From positions 1 to 64,000 of the forward strand of contig NZ_AXWP01000001.1 in the NCBI RefSeq assembly GCF_000482725.1: DNA of 64,000 bases, written 5' to 3'. Under the pieces are notes generated by a model, which worked only from the letters and a program-made list of their open reading frames with translations, was not told the DNA's origin and ran no database searches. This stretch comes from Psychromonas arctica DSM 14288 (GTDB taxonomy: Bacteria > Pseudomonadota > Gammaproteobacteria > Enterobacterales > Psychromonadaceae). A program made the translations under genes and the position numbers. The number at the start of each line of letters is the position of its first letter. Position 1 is the first letter of the stretch. Of the stretch, positions 46,354 to 54,554 are shown piece by piece.

Positions 46354-47379
46354 ATGAGTAATTCTTTAGAGTCAAAGAGTTGGAGAGAAGCCGTTTTCTA
46401 TGCCAATAACCTCAGAGAAATGTTTGGTATTAATTCAAATTCGTTGATTAACCAAGCCAAAGATTTGACGGGAGCAGATTCTTTTTTGCATCAAGATATA
46501 TCTGATTTTACTCCTGAAAGAATAAGAAAATGTTTAGCCGGCACAATTCAAAAACCTGATGATAATGACCTTAAAGCTGTGCTCATTTCTTTACTCAAGA
46601 AAAGCTTTCATGAAAAAGAACAGCTTACCAATGATGCTTTTGAATGGATAAAAAATGACAGAAGAATATGTGCTTTTTGTTATCATTTCCTAAAAGAAAA
46701 TAGTCCATATAGCCGAGCTAAAGAGGAGGATTACGACCCTAAAGGGAACCGTGAACCATTACAAAATCAAGAAGAGAGAGGTGGGCTAAATAGCATTTTG
46801 AATGGTAAAAATGCAATGAGACTGTTTGATATTCGCCCTCGCAACAAAATGCCTAATAGTCATCAAGAAAGACTGGAAATAATTAAATGTGCTTTCTGGG
46901 AGGGAGAAGTTTCGATGAGCGGGCAACAGTATATAATGAGCTTGCTTTCAGAAGCCTGGGTAAAAAGCTTCAAAGAAAAAACTAATATAAAGTTGTTTCG
47001 GTGGCTAGATGGTAACGATAAGCAAAAGGTTGAGTGGCTACATAACTATATGGAAAAGCAAATAAAAAGGCTTCGCCTACCATGGGAGGCTATCAATGAC
47101 GAAGAGCGTTATTTCGCTTTACAAGCGGATTTTGATTACCAATTTTTGAAGAACCCAGTGGGAACTGAATCTTTATTTTTAAAGGCTCGCTTGGCTTGGA
47201 ATCAAATGACAGCCCGAAATAAGGAAAATGGCCCTAAATCTCGTGGCATATCAATGAGTAAACGCACTAGCGAGCGTTTAGATTGGCTCGCTAACAATAA
47301 AGACCAAAAAATTAATTCTTTAATAAAGGATCTTATTGATAATGAATTTGAGCGCTTAAGAGGCCCTTCTAATTCATGA
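46354..47379 (+). CDS. hypothetical island protein with C-terminal RHH-like tail
   Basis: 341 aa. The first 270 residues are helical and unrecognised (FAFCYHFLKEN, NAMRLFDIRPRNK). The C-terminal 60 residues (AWNQMTARNKENGPKSRGISMSKRTSERLDWLANNKDQKINSLIKDLI) look like a short-strand plus two-helix ribbon-helix-helix DNA-binding tail, as seen in several proteins of mobile elements. It is the last gene before attR, so it may be a partition, replication or structural protein of the element. Confidence 0.65.
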   Translation: MSNSLESKSWREAVFYANNLREMFGINSNSLINQAKDLTGADSFLHQDISDFTPERIRKCLAGTIQKPDDNDLKAVLISLLKKSFHEKEQLTNDAFEWIKNDRRICAFCYHFLKENSPYSRAKEEDYDPKGNREPLQNQEERGGLNSILNGKNAMRLFDIRPRNKMPNSHQERLEIIKCAFWEGEVSMSGQQYIMSLLSEAWVKSFKEKTNIKLFRWLDGNDKQKVEWLHNYMEKQIKRLRLPWEAINDEERYFALQADFDYQFLKNPVGTESLFLKARLAWNQMTARNKENGPKSRGISMSKRTSERLDWLANNKDQKINSLIKDLIDNEFERLRGPSNS

Positions 47380-47589
47380 TAAATAATAGGCAGGGTTGTT
47401 TATTAAAGAGAACAATTAAAACTACATAAATAACCCTGTGTAGCTGCAGCTTTTTAAATATAATATTTAATAGAGTGTTTTTTAAATAAATAAACGAGTC
47501 ACTTTCCTTTAAAGTAACACCTCAGGTAACACGGCAACATAAAAAATAAATTACAATCATTAATTTCAATGGCTTGAGCTTAAAAGTTG

Positions 47590-47609
47590 AGTCCAGTAGC
47601 GGCACCATT
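47590..47609 (+). repeat. attR of the island
   Basis: AGTCCAGTAGCGGCACCATT matches the tRNA-Val 3' end (19634-19654) except for one missing A. No tRNA structure surrounds it. With attL it delimits an element of about 27.96 kb. Confidence 0.85.
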
Positions 47610-47943
47610 TTTTAGTCTTAGTAATTCTTCAAGTTTAAATAAGAAATTCAGTACCAGACCCTCTTTTCTATTTTTAAAATTTCTGTTTTAATCCCTCTAT
47701 AATTAATAACACCTTAAATTATTAAATCCAACATATATCAAATCATATTGCTTCTTTATCGTGCAACGATAGACCAGACGTCATGCGTTATCTGTAAAAA
47801 AACACAACCCATCTTTTTCTAACGATCTATTTAAAGTGTTATTTATTCGCTTCTTGATAGCAGTTCAGAATGCAGGATGTTAGTCTATTTGACAGTTCAT
47901 CCTTACCAAACGACTACCTTAATAAATAATTTTAAAAGCCATT

Positions 47944-47968
47944 AATACTAATAGTTATCATTTGTATT
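47944..47968. promoter_or_regulatory. Fur-box-like site before siderophore uptake genes
   Basis: AATACTAATAGTTATCATTTGTATT; its reverse complement contains AATGATAACTATTA, similar to the Fur consensus GATAATGATAATCATTATC. 53 bp before the ATG of the binding protein. Confidence 0.55.
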
Positions 47969-48020
47969 AAATAAATGAATTTAACGATATAATCATATTA
48001 TTTTATTCAAGGTGTTACGC

Positions 48021-49037
48021 ATGATTCAATTACTTGTCCGCCCTTCCTTAATACTGCTTATCGGACTTGTATTAGCAAGTTGTGGTGAAGCACCAAAAAC
48101 CAATTCAGCATTAATACTGGATCAAGTTGAAAAAAACCCTGCAGGTTGGCCAAGAAGCATCATGACTTCACAGGGCCTATTAACACTCGATAAACCACCG
48201 CAACGTATCGTGTCTACCAGTGTGACTTTATCTGGCACATTACTGGCAATAGATGCCCCCTTAGTCGCCTCTGGCGCCACCATGCCCAATACCAACGTCG
48301 CCTCAGAAAAAGGCTTTATGCGTCAGTGGGACAGTATTGCAGAGCAACGTGGTGTAAAAGCCTTGTATCAAAGTGAGCCTAATGCCGAAGCTATTATTAA
48401 AGAAAAACCCGATATTATTATCATTTCAACCACTGGCGCTGACTCTGCAATGCGTTTGTATGATCAACTTAAAGATATCGCCCCGACTTTGGTCATTCGT
48501 TACGATGATAAAAGCTGGCTGCAATTGGCACAGATATTTGGTGACCTGTTTGGGTTAGAAGCACAAGCGAAATCAGTAATCGATTCATTCCAACAACAAG
48601 CCATAAAAACCAAACAAAGCATTACATTACCTGCACAACCTACCACTGCGATGGTTTATAACCCTGATGGCAGTGGCGCCAGCATTTGGACAAGCCAATC
48701 TGCTCAAGGGCGTTTACTAGAAGAGTTAGGCTTTACACTGGCCACCATTCCAAATTCAATTAAAGGCGATATTAGTATGGGCGTTCGCGATGACATTATT
48801 ATCGCTAAAGGTGAACGATTCCCAGATGCAGTGACCGGTCAATCCATTCTGTTATTTGCTACTGAACAAGCGTCAGAGCAATTAGTACTCGACAATAGTT
48901 TTTTACAAAACAATAAAGCAGTTCAAAATAACCAAGTTTATGCTGTTGGTAATGATACTTTTAGGCTCGACTATTACAGCGCAACCAACTTGCTAACACG
49001 ATTACAGTCGTTGTTTGGTGACAGCAGCAATGATTAA
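48021..49037 (+). CDS. iron-siderophore ABC transporter, periplasmic binding lipoprotein (FepB-like)
   Basis: 338 aa from the ATG at 48021, which has AAGG 8 nt upstream. A signal peptide ends in the lipobox LVLASC with Cys21, so it is probably an anchored lipoprotein. The body is a class III (FepB/FatB) binding protein: PPQRIVSTSVTLSGTLLAIDAPLVASGA, EKPDIIIISTTGADSAM. It delivers ferric siderophore to the permeases encoded next, whose first gene overlaps its end. Confidence 0.9.
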   Translation: MIQLLVRPSLILLIGLVLASCGEAPKTNSALILDQVEKNPAGWPRSIMTSQGLLTLDKPPQRIVSTSVTLSGTLLAIDAPLVASGATMPNTNVASEKGFMRQWDSIAEQRGVKALYQSEPNAEAIIKEKPDIIIISTTGADSAMRLYDQLKDIAPTLVIRYDDKSWLQLAQIFGDLFGLEAQAKSVIDSFQQQAIKTKQSITLPAQPTTAMVYNPDGSGASIWTSQSAQGRLLEELGFTLATIPNSIKGDISMGVRDDIIIAKGERFPDAVTGQSILLFATEQASEQLVLDNSFLQNNKAVQNNQVYAVGNDTFRLDYYSATNLLTRLQSLFGDSSND

Positions 49038-50088
49038 TGATCAAACTCATAACGGTTCAACAAGTCGCTATCAATCCTTACAATGCTTACGTAGCTTAGT
49101 ATTAAGTCGTTTTCAATGGCTAATGCTTTGCATATTATTGTTGGCCTTGATCATGGTCGCCAGCCTATGTATTGGTGCTAAATCATTATCGATCAGTGAT
49201 ATTTACCATGTTCTATTTTCCGACCAACCTGGATTAACCAGCACAATTATCTTTGAAGGTCGTTTACCAAGAACATTAAATGGATTATTTGTAGGCATGG
49301 CCTTAGGGACTTCAGGTGCCTTAATACAAGCAATCACACGAAACCCATTGGCAGACCCAGGCATACTCGGCATCAATTTAGGCGCGAGCTTGACAGTCGC
49401 CATTGCAGTGGTATTTTTAGGCGCTACTCAGTTTAGTGACTTTTTCATTTATGCCGCGCTAGGTTCATTAGTAGCGAGCTTATTGATATTTGCTATTGGT
49501 AGTCTCAGTGCCGGTAAAGTAGACCCGCTTAAATTAACCTTAGCAGGTATAGCATTAGGGGCGGTATTTGCAGGCCTTAGTTCTGCATTAATTCTATTTA
49601 ATCCTCTGGCCTTTGACCAAATACGATTTTGGACAGTGGGTAGTTTGGATATTCGCACCTTGGCAGTCCCTTTATATATCGCGCCTGTTGTTATTGCCGG
49701 ATGTTTATTAGCCTTAAGCATTACACCCGCATTAAACGCATTTGGTTTAGGCGATGCATTAGCGGCTTCGCTGGGCAGTAACCCTATTCGTGTGCAAATT
49801 GTTGGTTTAATTACCATTACCTTATTATGCGGAGCAGCAACCGCTGCCGCAGGCCCTATAGGGTTTGTTAGCTTAATGATGCCGCATATTGCGCGTTGGA
49901 TGGTTGGCCCTGATCAACGATGGATCATTCCATTCAGTTTTATTCTCACGCCTTGTTTATTACTTATTGCTGACATTATCGGCCGAGTTTTAGTGGTTGG
50001 TGAGTTAAGAGTCTCTATTGTCACGGCTTTTATTGGCGCACCTATTCTTATTTATCTGGTACGTCGAAAGGGAGCAAGTAGTTTATGA
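49030..50088 (+). CDS. iron-siderophore ABC permease (FepD-like)
   Basis: 352 aa from the ATG at 49030 (a GTG at 49018 and a TTG at 49015 are alternatives). FecCD/BtuC family with about ten transmembrane helices. Family motifs: RLPRTLNGLFVGMALGTSGALIQAITRNPLADPGILGINLGA and the EAA-type GPIGFVSLMMPHIARWMVG. It forms a heterodimeric channel with the next gene product, and overlaps both neighbours by a few bases. Confidence 0.93.
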   Translation: MINDQTHNGSTSRYQSLQCLRSLVLSRFQWLMLCILLLALIMVASLCIGAKSLSISDIYHVLFSDQPGLTSTIIFEGRLPRTLNGLFVGMALGTSGALIQAITRNPLADPGILGINLGASLTVAIAVVFLGATQFSDFFIYAALGSLVASLLIFAIGSLSAGKVDPLKLTLAGIALGAVFAGLSSALILFNPLAFDQIRFWTVGSLDIRTLAVPLYIAPVVIAGCLLALSITPALNAFGLGDALAASLGSNPIRVQIVGLITITLLCGAATAAAGPIGFVSLMMPHIARWMVGPDQRWIIPFSFILTPCLLLIADIIGRVLVVGELRVSIVTAFIGAPILIYLVRRKGASSL

Positions 50089-51107
50089 TCGCCAATAGCA
50101 GCTATTCTTTACGTACCCCTACCCGCACCATTTTAGGCCCAGCTTTTGTGTTTACTTTAGCGTTAGCCTTAATCTTTTTTACCCTGTTTATTGGGCATGG
50201 TATTGGTGATGGTATTGCGAGCAACCTACAAGGTATCTGGCAGTTAATCATCGGTGAAGCAGACAAATATCAATCGATTGTCGTGTGGCAGTGGCGAGCA
50301 TCAAGGTTATTCGCGGCCCTCATCATTGGAGCCGCACTAGGCATTAGTGGTGCAGTTTTCCAATCATTAGTCAGAAATCCACTTGGCAGCCCTGATATTA
50401 CAGGCTTTAATGTTGGTGCCTTCACTGGCGTACTCATTGCCATCGCACTATTTGGTAACCTCTATTGGTACAGTGTGATTGGCGCATTAATCGGTGGTTT
50501 AGGTGCGGCGGTTTTAGTTTATCTCTTTGCTTATCGTGATGGTCACTCAGGCTTCAGGTTGATTATTGTTGGTATTGCAATTAGTGCTACTTTAACCGCA
50601 TTTAATCAATGGTTGTCACTAACCGTTTCATTAGAAACCGCAATGACCGCCGCTTTATGGAGTGCGGGATCATTAAATGGCATGACTTGGTCACGCATCA
50701 TGCCAGCGACCCTATTAATTTTGCTGTTAATCGGCCTCTCAATGCTATTAAACACCCGTATGAAATTATTAGAAATGGGCGATGACACCGCGGCAGCATT
50801 AGGTATTTCAGTCAATAAAACACGCTTGGTATTAATGTTAGTTGGCGTGTCGCTAACCGCAGTGACGACGGCTATCACCGGCCCAATCTCTTTTATTTCA
50901 TTGGCCGCCCCACAAATAGCACGTCGGCTACATCCACAACGCCATATTACCCTGTTCGGCTCTGCGCTAGTGGGTGCATTGTTGCTCACCAGTGCTGACT
51001 TTATTGCTCAACACGGTTGGCAAAACACGACCTTGCCAGTAGGACTTGTCACCATTAGCTTAGGTGGCCTCTATCTAGTTTATTTGATTATTCGAGAAGG
51101 TAAATAA
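50085..51107 (+). CDS. iron-siderophore ABC permease (FepG-like)
   Basis: 340 aa, second FecCD-family permease: WRASRLFAALIIGAALGISGAVFQSLVRNPLGSPDITGFNVGA near the N-terminus and GPISFISLAAPQIARRLHP near the C-terminus. About ten transmembrane helices. ATGA overlap with the FepD-like gene and one-base overlap with the ATPase gene mark one operon. Confidence 0.93.
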   Translation: MIANSSYSLRTPTRTILGPAFVFTLALALIFFTLFIGHGIGDGIASNLQGIWQLIIGEADKYQSIVVWQWRASRLFAALIIGAALGISGAVFQSLVRNPLGSPDITGFNVGAFTGVLIAIALFGNLYWYSVIGALIGGLGAAVLVYLFAYRDGHSGFRLIIVGIAISATLTAFNQWLSLTVSLETAMTAALWSAGSLNGMTWSRIMPATLLILLLIGLSMLLNTRMKLLEMGDDTAAALGISVNKTRLVLMLVGVSLTAVTTAITGPISFISLAAPQIARRLHPQRHITLFGSALVGALLLTSADFIAQHGWQNTTLPVGLVTISLGGLYLVYLIIREGK

Positions 51108-51991
51108 TGACACAATCATCATTTAAGGCACGTTGTGTCAGCACATCAGAAACAATGACTGAACAAGCAGCACTGGAAACAAAATCAGTAACCCTAGCCT
51201 ACGAACACAATGTGATTGCTAAAGACCTCTCAGTGAATATTCCTCACGGTAAATTCACGGTGATAGTCGGACCAAATGGCTGTGGAAAATCGACCCTATT
51301 ACGATCATTAAGTCGTTTACTGGTGCCTAAATCAGGTGAGATTTTATTAAATGGCGAGAACATACACAGTCAATCGACGCGAGAAGTGGCTAAAAAATTG
51401 GGTTTGTTGCCGCAATCTGCCATTGCTCCTGACGGCATTAAGGTAATCGATTTAGTTTCACGTGGCCGATTCCCGCATCAAAAATGGTTTCAACCTTGGT
51501 CTGAAGCGGATCAAAAAGCCGTGGAATTAGCCATGCAAGCCACAGGCGTAATCGACTTTGCGCAGCTCAATGTCGACCAGTTATCTGGCGGCCAACGTCA
51601 ACGGGTCTGGGTTGCGATGGCATTAGCACAAGAAACATCATTATTGTTATTGGACGAACCCACCACTTATTTAGATATTGCCCACCAAATCGAACTGATG
51701 GATCTATTTCAAGATCTTAATCGAATTCAAGGCCATACATTAGTTGCTGTGTTGCATGACCTTAATCATGCTTGTCGTTATGCCGACCATTTAATCATGA
51801 TAAAATCAGGTGAAATAATTGCCACTGGTTCACCAAATGACATCATCACCGAAACACTTATTGAAGAAGTATTTGGTTTATCCTGTTTAATTTTGCCTGA
51901 TCCTATTTCGCATACGCCGTTAATTATACCACGAGGCAGAGCCTCAACAGTCACAATTAACGAAATGAAGCTTAAATTAAATCCACACTAA
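51107..51991 (+). CDS. iron-siderophore ABC ATPase (FepC-like)
   Basis: 294 aa. Walker A VGPNGCGKSTLLRSL, signature QLSGGQRQRVWVAMALAQ, Walker B LLLLDEPTTYLDIAHQ and the H-loop LVAVLHDLNHA. About 35 extra N-terminal residues precede the ABC fold; an internal Met (MTEQAALET) could be the true start, though the first ATG has AAGG before it. It powers the permease pair and ends 17 bp from the convergent esterase gene. Confidence 0.93.
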   Translation: MTQSSFKARCVSTSETMTEQAALETKSVTLAYEHNVIAKDLSVNIPHGKFTVIVGPNGCGKSTLLRSLSRLLVPKSGEILLNGENIHSQSTREVAKKLGLLPQSAIAPDGIKVIDLVSRGRFPHQKWFQPWSEADQKAVELAMQATGVIDFAQLNVDQLSGGQRQRVWVAMALAQETSLLLLDEPTTYLDIAHQIELMDLFQDLNRIQGHTLVAVLHDLNHACRYADHLIMIKSGEIIATGSPNDIITETLIEEVFGLSCLILPDPISHTPLIIPRGRASTVTINEMKLKLNPH

Positions 51992-52008
51992 TCTAAACAC
52001 TAAACAGG

Positions 52009-53322
52009 CTAAACCTGACTGGGTAAAAGCGAGATTAAACCATTTATCAAAGAGGATCGCCATGATAACCAATCGTGGCCACCATCCACTTTTTGATAGG
52101 TAATTTTCGCACCATGTTGCTTGAAAATTTCATAATGCAAATCGTTATAAACACTTAATTGTGTTTCAGCATTACCTACGGTTTGATAAATATGCAAACC
52201 AGCCACACTCACCTCATTATTTGATACCCGATCAGCTAAGCTGTTTTTGGGTACTATTTTTTTCCATTCTGGATGCGCTGATTTATAAGCATCTGGATCT
52301 TGCATTCTTTCAACCTCCGGCCACCAAAACGAACCAGATAATGAAATCACCTTAGTAAAATACGTCTGAAAATGTATCCCTGCGTAGACAGCAGATAATC
52401 CGCCCAGACTTTGCCCTGCTAAGATGAACTCTGAGATTGATTTTTCCGATTGTAAAAGCCTATCTGTAACTCGAGGTAACAACTGTTCCGTAACCGCTTG
52501 CCAAAACAATGCAGAACAACTCAATTCCTGCCACCTTGTTTTACTGTCAATAGACGGAATTAACAAGTAATGAGCGGGCACTATTTTGTTAATGTTAGTT
52601 AAGTATTGCAGTACAGAAAGCATCCCAGAATCTGCCCCCCATTTTTCTCCATCTAACAAAATAACTAAAGGTGCTTTGCCCGTCGCCGTAGAAAAAACCG
52701 TACATTGACGTTGATTATCCAGTTGGTCTGCAAACCATGTAATATTAACATTTGCCGCAATAGGTAAATTATTAAGCTTACCTTGGTCCCATTCTTGCCA
52801 ACCTAACTCACGTGGTGCATTCGGTAAATGTAATGAGGAGTTCAGTCCCCAACCAGACGCAACCGACGGACCGCTATTCAATGGATCTAGCACTTGTTGC
52901 TTTACCATTTCTAACCACCAGCAGCGTTGTGCTTCTCGACTTTCATCGCCTTGTTTAACAAGTTGTGGTAACTGATTAGCTTGAATCGGAATAAAAGAAT
53001 AACTGCCGCGCCATTTGTCATTAATATCCAAACAAGCAAACCATAGAGCGCTGTCGTTATATCTGTTTAAACAGTTAGGTTGCCATGTGTTGTGGTTGGT
53101 CAATCCGTTAACATTTAAGATAACCGAGCTGGTTGTTGATGAGTGCTTACCGCCTTCAGGATCCTGCCATATAAATAACACTCTACAAGTGCCATTCTGC
53201 TGTACCTTGGTAAAAGGAGCTTTACTTTTAGATAAGTCATTCCACCATCGAGAAGAACCAATAGCATTTTTTGAGAGATCAAAATACGTTAATAAACTAT
53301 CTAATGGTAATGCGTTGTTCAT
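52009..53322 (-). CDS. Fes-like ferric-siderophore esterase
   Basis: 437 aa. The N-terminal enterochelin-esterase domain (CRVLFIWQDPEGGKHSS...) is followed by an alpha/beta-hydrolase of the esterase D type: APLVILLDGEKWG, the nucleophile elbow ILAGQSLGGLSAVYAG, and the C-terminal GGHDWLSWRSSL containing the catalytic His. No signal peptide, so cytoplasmic like Fes, hydrolysing imported ferric catecholate ester to free iron. It implies an enterobactin- or linear-catechol-type substrate. Confidence 0.88.
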   Translation of the reverse strand: MNNALPLDSLLTYFDLSKNAIGSSRWWNDLSKSKAPFTKVQQNGTCRVLFIWQDPEGGKHSSTTSSVILNVNGLTNHNTWQPNCLNRYNDSALWFACLDINDKWRGSYSFIPIQANQLPQLVKQGDESREAQRCWWLEMVKQQVLDPLNSGPSVASGWGLNSSLHLPNAPRELGWQEWDQGKLNNLPIAANVNITWFADQLDNQRQCTVFSTATGKAPLVILLDGEKWGADSGMLSVLQYLTNINKIVPAHYLLIPSIDSKTRWQELSCSALFWQAVTEQLLPRVTDRLLQSEKSISEFILAGQSLGGLSAVYAGIHFQTYFTKVISLSGSFWWPEVERMQDPDAYKSAHPEWKKIVPKNSLADRVSNNEVSVAGLHIYQTVGNAETQLSVYNDLHYEIFKQHGAKITYQKVDGGHDWLSWRSSLINGLISLLPSQV

Positions 53323-53386
53323 TAATAACCTTTTAAATTTTATACAAGTGTTGCTAAAAAATGTAATAAGTAATCATTTAAAGCAT

Positions 53387-54451
53387 CTACGCATGATCTG
53401 TTTTAAGAATGAGATCCTGTGGTGGAATACCAAACGCTTTTTTAAATGCACTGGTAAAATTAGAAGGATGGCGATACCCAGCATTATAAGCGGCTTCAGA
53501 GATTGACATTAAACCCGCCTCAAGTTGCTGTTTGGCAATATTTAAACGCCGACGGCGAATATAACCTAACACACTGATACCCAGTGAACTTTTAAATTTA
53601 TGTTGCAAGCTAGAAATACTCATTGCCGAAAACTTTGCTAGGTCACTAACAGATAAATCCATGTATAAATTAGCTTCGATATAAGACACTAACTTATCTA
53701 ATACAGGATCGTATCCTTTTGATTCATTGATTAAACTGGTGTTCTCAAGCTGCTTTATAACACTCGCGGCATCATTTAGTTGCATGAGCACCTTAAGCAA
53801 TAACTGCTGCGTTAAAGATTCAAGGTGTATTTGCTCGATGGCCGTACTTGGTGTACTGGATTCAATAATATTAGTCGTTAAATAAAGTATCTCAGTTGTT
53901 AATTGAAATTCAAAATTCGCTAAATGTTGGCTAATAAAATGACTAAAATTATCATCACAGCGAATACGATGTTCAATCCATTGGTGCAGTAATATGATGT
54001 TAAGTTTAGCGACTTGATTGTCTTTATATAACGTTCGACGAAAACTCACAGGTTTTGTGAGACTAACCACCACGCCACGTTGTTGCTGTGTTGCATCATA
54101 AAAAAAGTTTAGATCATCATATCCAAAGTCTAATTTACCAGTTAACAATATGGTGATACAAAGCGATTTTTTGGCAGTAGCCAGTACTTGAAAATCGACT
54201 AATTCCTTAGTCTTTCCACCATGCAGTATAAAGTTATTATTCACTTGATAAGATATCAGGTCGCCTTCTATTAACGCTAAGCTTTGCTTGTTTTTATCTG
54301 TAGCACAGGTGTTAGAGTGACTGTCAGAAAAGATAGTTTTTTGCTTTAAATCTCCAATTGTTCGAATAAAAGTACCTTTAGGTAAAGTCTGCTTTAACTT
54401 CCCTTTAAACTTCATAAAATTTTTTTCCATAACTGAATAGCCGTTTTGCAT
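53387..54451 (-). CDS. AraC-family regulator of the siderophore locus
   Basis: 354 aa. The C-terminal AraC/XylS domain (residues about 250-350) has two helix-turn-helix motifs: DLSVSDLAKFSAMSISSLQHKFKSSLG and SISEAAYNAGYRHPSNFTSAFKKAFG. The N-terminal 230 residues are a ligand-binding region of the PchR-like type. Likely senses the siderophore and activates the divergent receptor gene. Start uncertain: Met at 54451, 54430 and 54415 are all possible. Confidence 0.9.
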   Translation of the reverse strand: MQNGYSVMEKNFMKFKGKLKQTLPKGTFIRTIGDLKQKTIFSDSHSNTCATDKNKQSLALIEGDLISYQVNNNFILHGGKTKELVDFQVLATAKKSLCITILLTGKLDFGYDDLNFFYDATQQQRGVVVSLTKPVSFRRTLYKDNQVAKLNIILLHQWIEHRIRCDDNFSHFISQHLANFEFQLTTEILYLTTNIIESSTPSTAIEQIHLESLTQQLLLKVLMQLNDAASVIKQLENTSLINESKGYDPVLDKLVSYIEANLYMDLSVSDLAKFSAMSISSLQHKFKSSLGISVLGYIRRRRLNIAKQQLEAGLMSISEAAYNAGYRHPSNFTSAFKKAFGIPPQDLILKTDHA

Positions 54452-54491
54452 AACTTATTGTGCTGTGATCTTAACAGTAATTACATTGACA

Positions 54492-54515
54492 TTAATGATA
54501 ATAAATATCATTACC
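54492..54515. promoter_or_regulatory. Fur-box-like site before the TonB receptor
   Basis: ATTAATGATAATAAATATCATTAC: an inverted TAATGAT/ATCATTA core close to the Fur consensus. It lies between the divergent regulator and receptor genes and could serve both. Confidence 0.7.
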
Positions 54516-54554
54516 AATTAATATAAAAACAACTTAATAATGGAACTAGTAAAT

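Larger units (their letters stand above)
47380..48020. other. right island junction and siderophore-locus promoter region
   Basis: No gene seen. From left to right: island end, attR (47590-47609), then chromosomal AT-rich DNA ending in a Fur-box-like sequence before the binding-protein gene. Confidence 0.6.
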
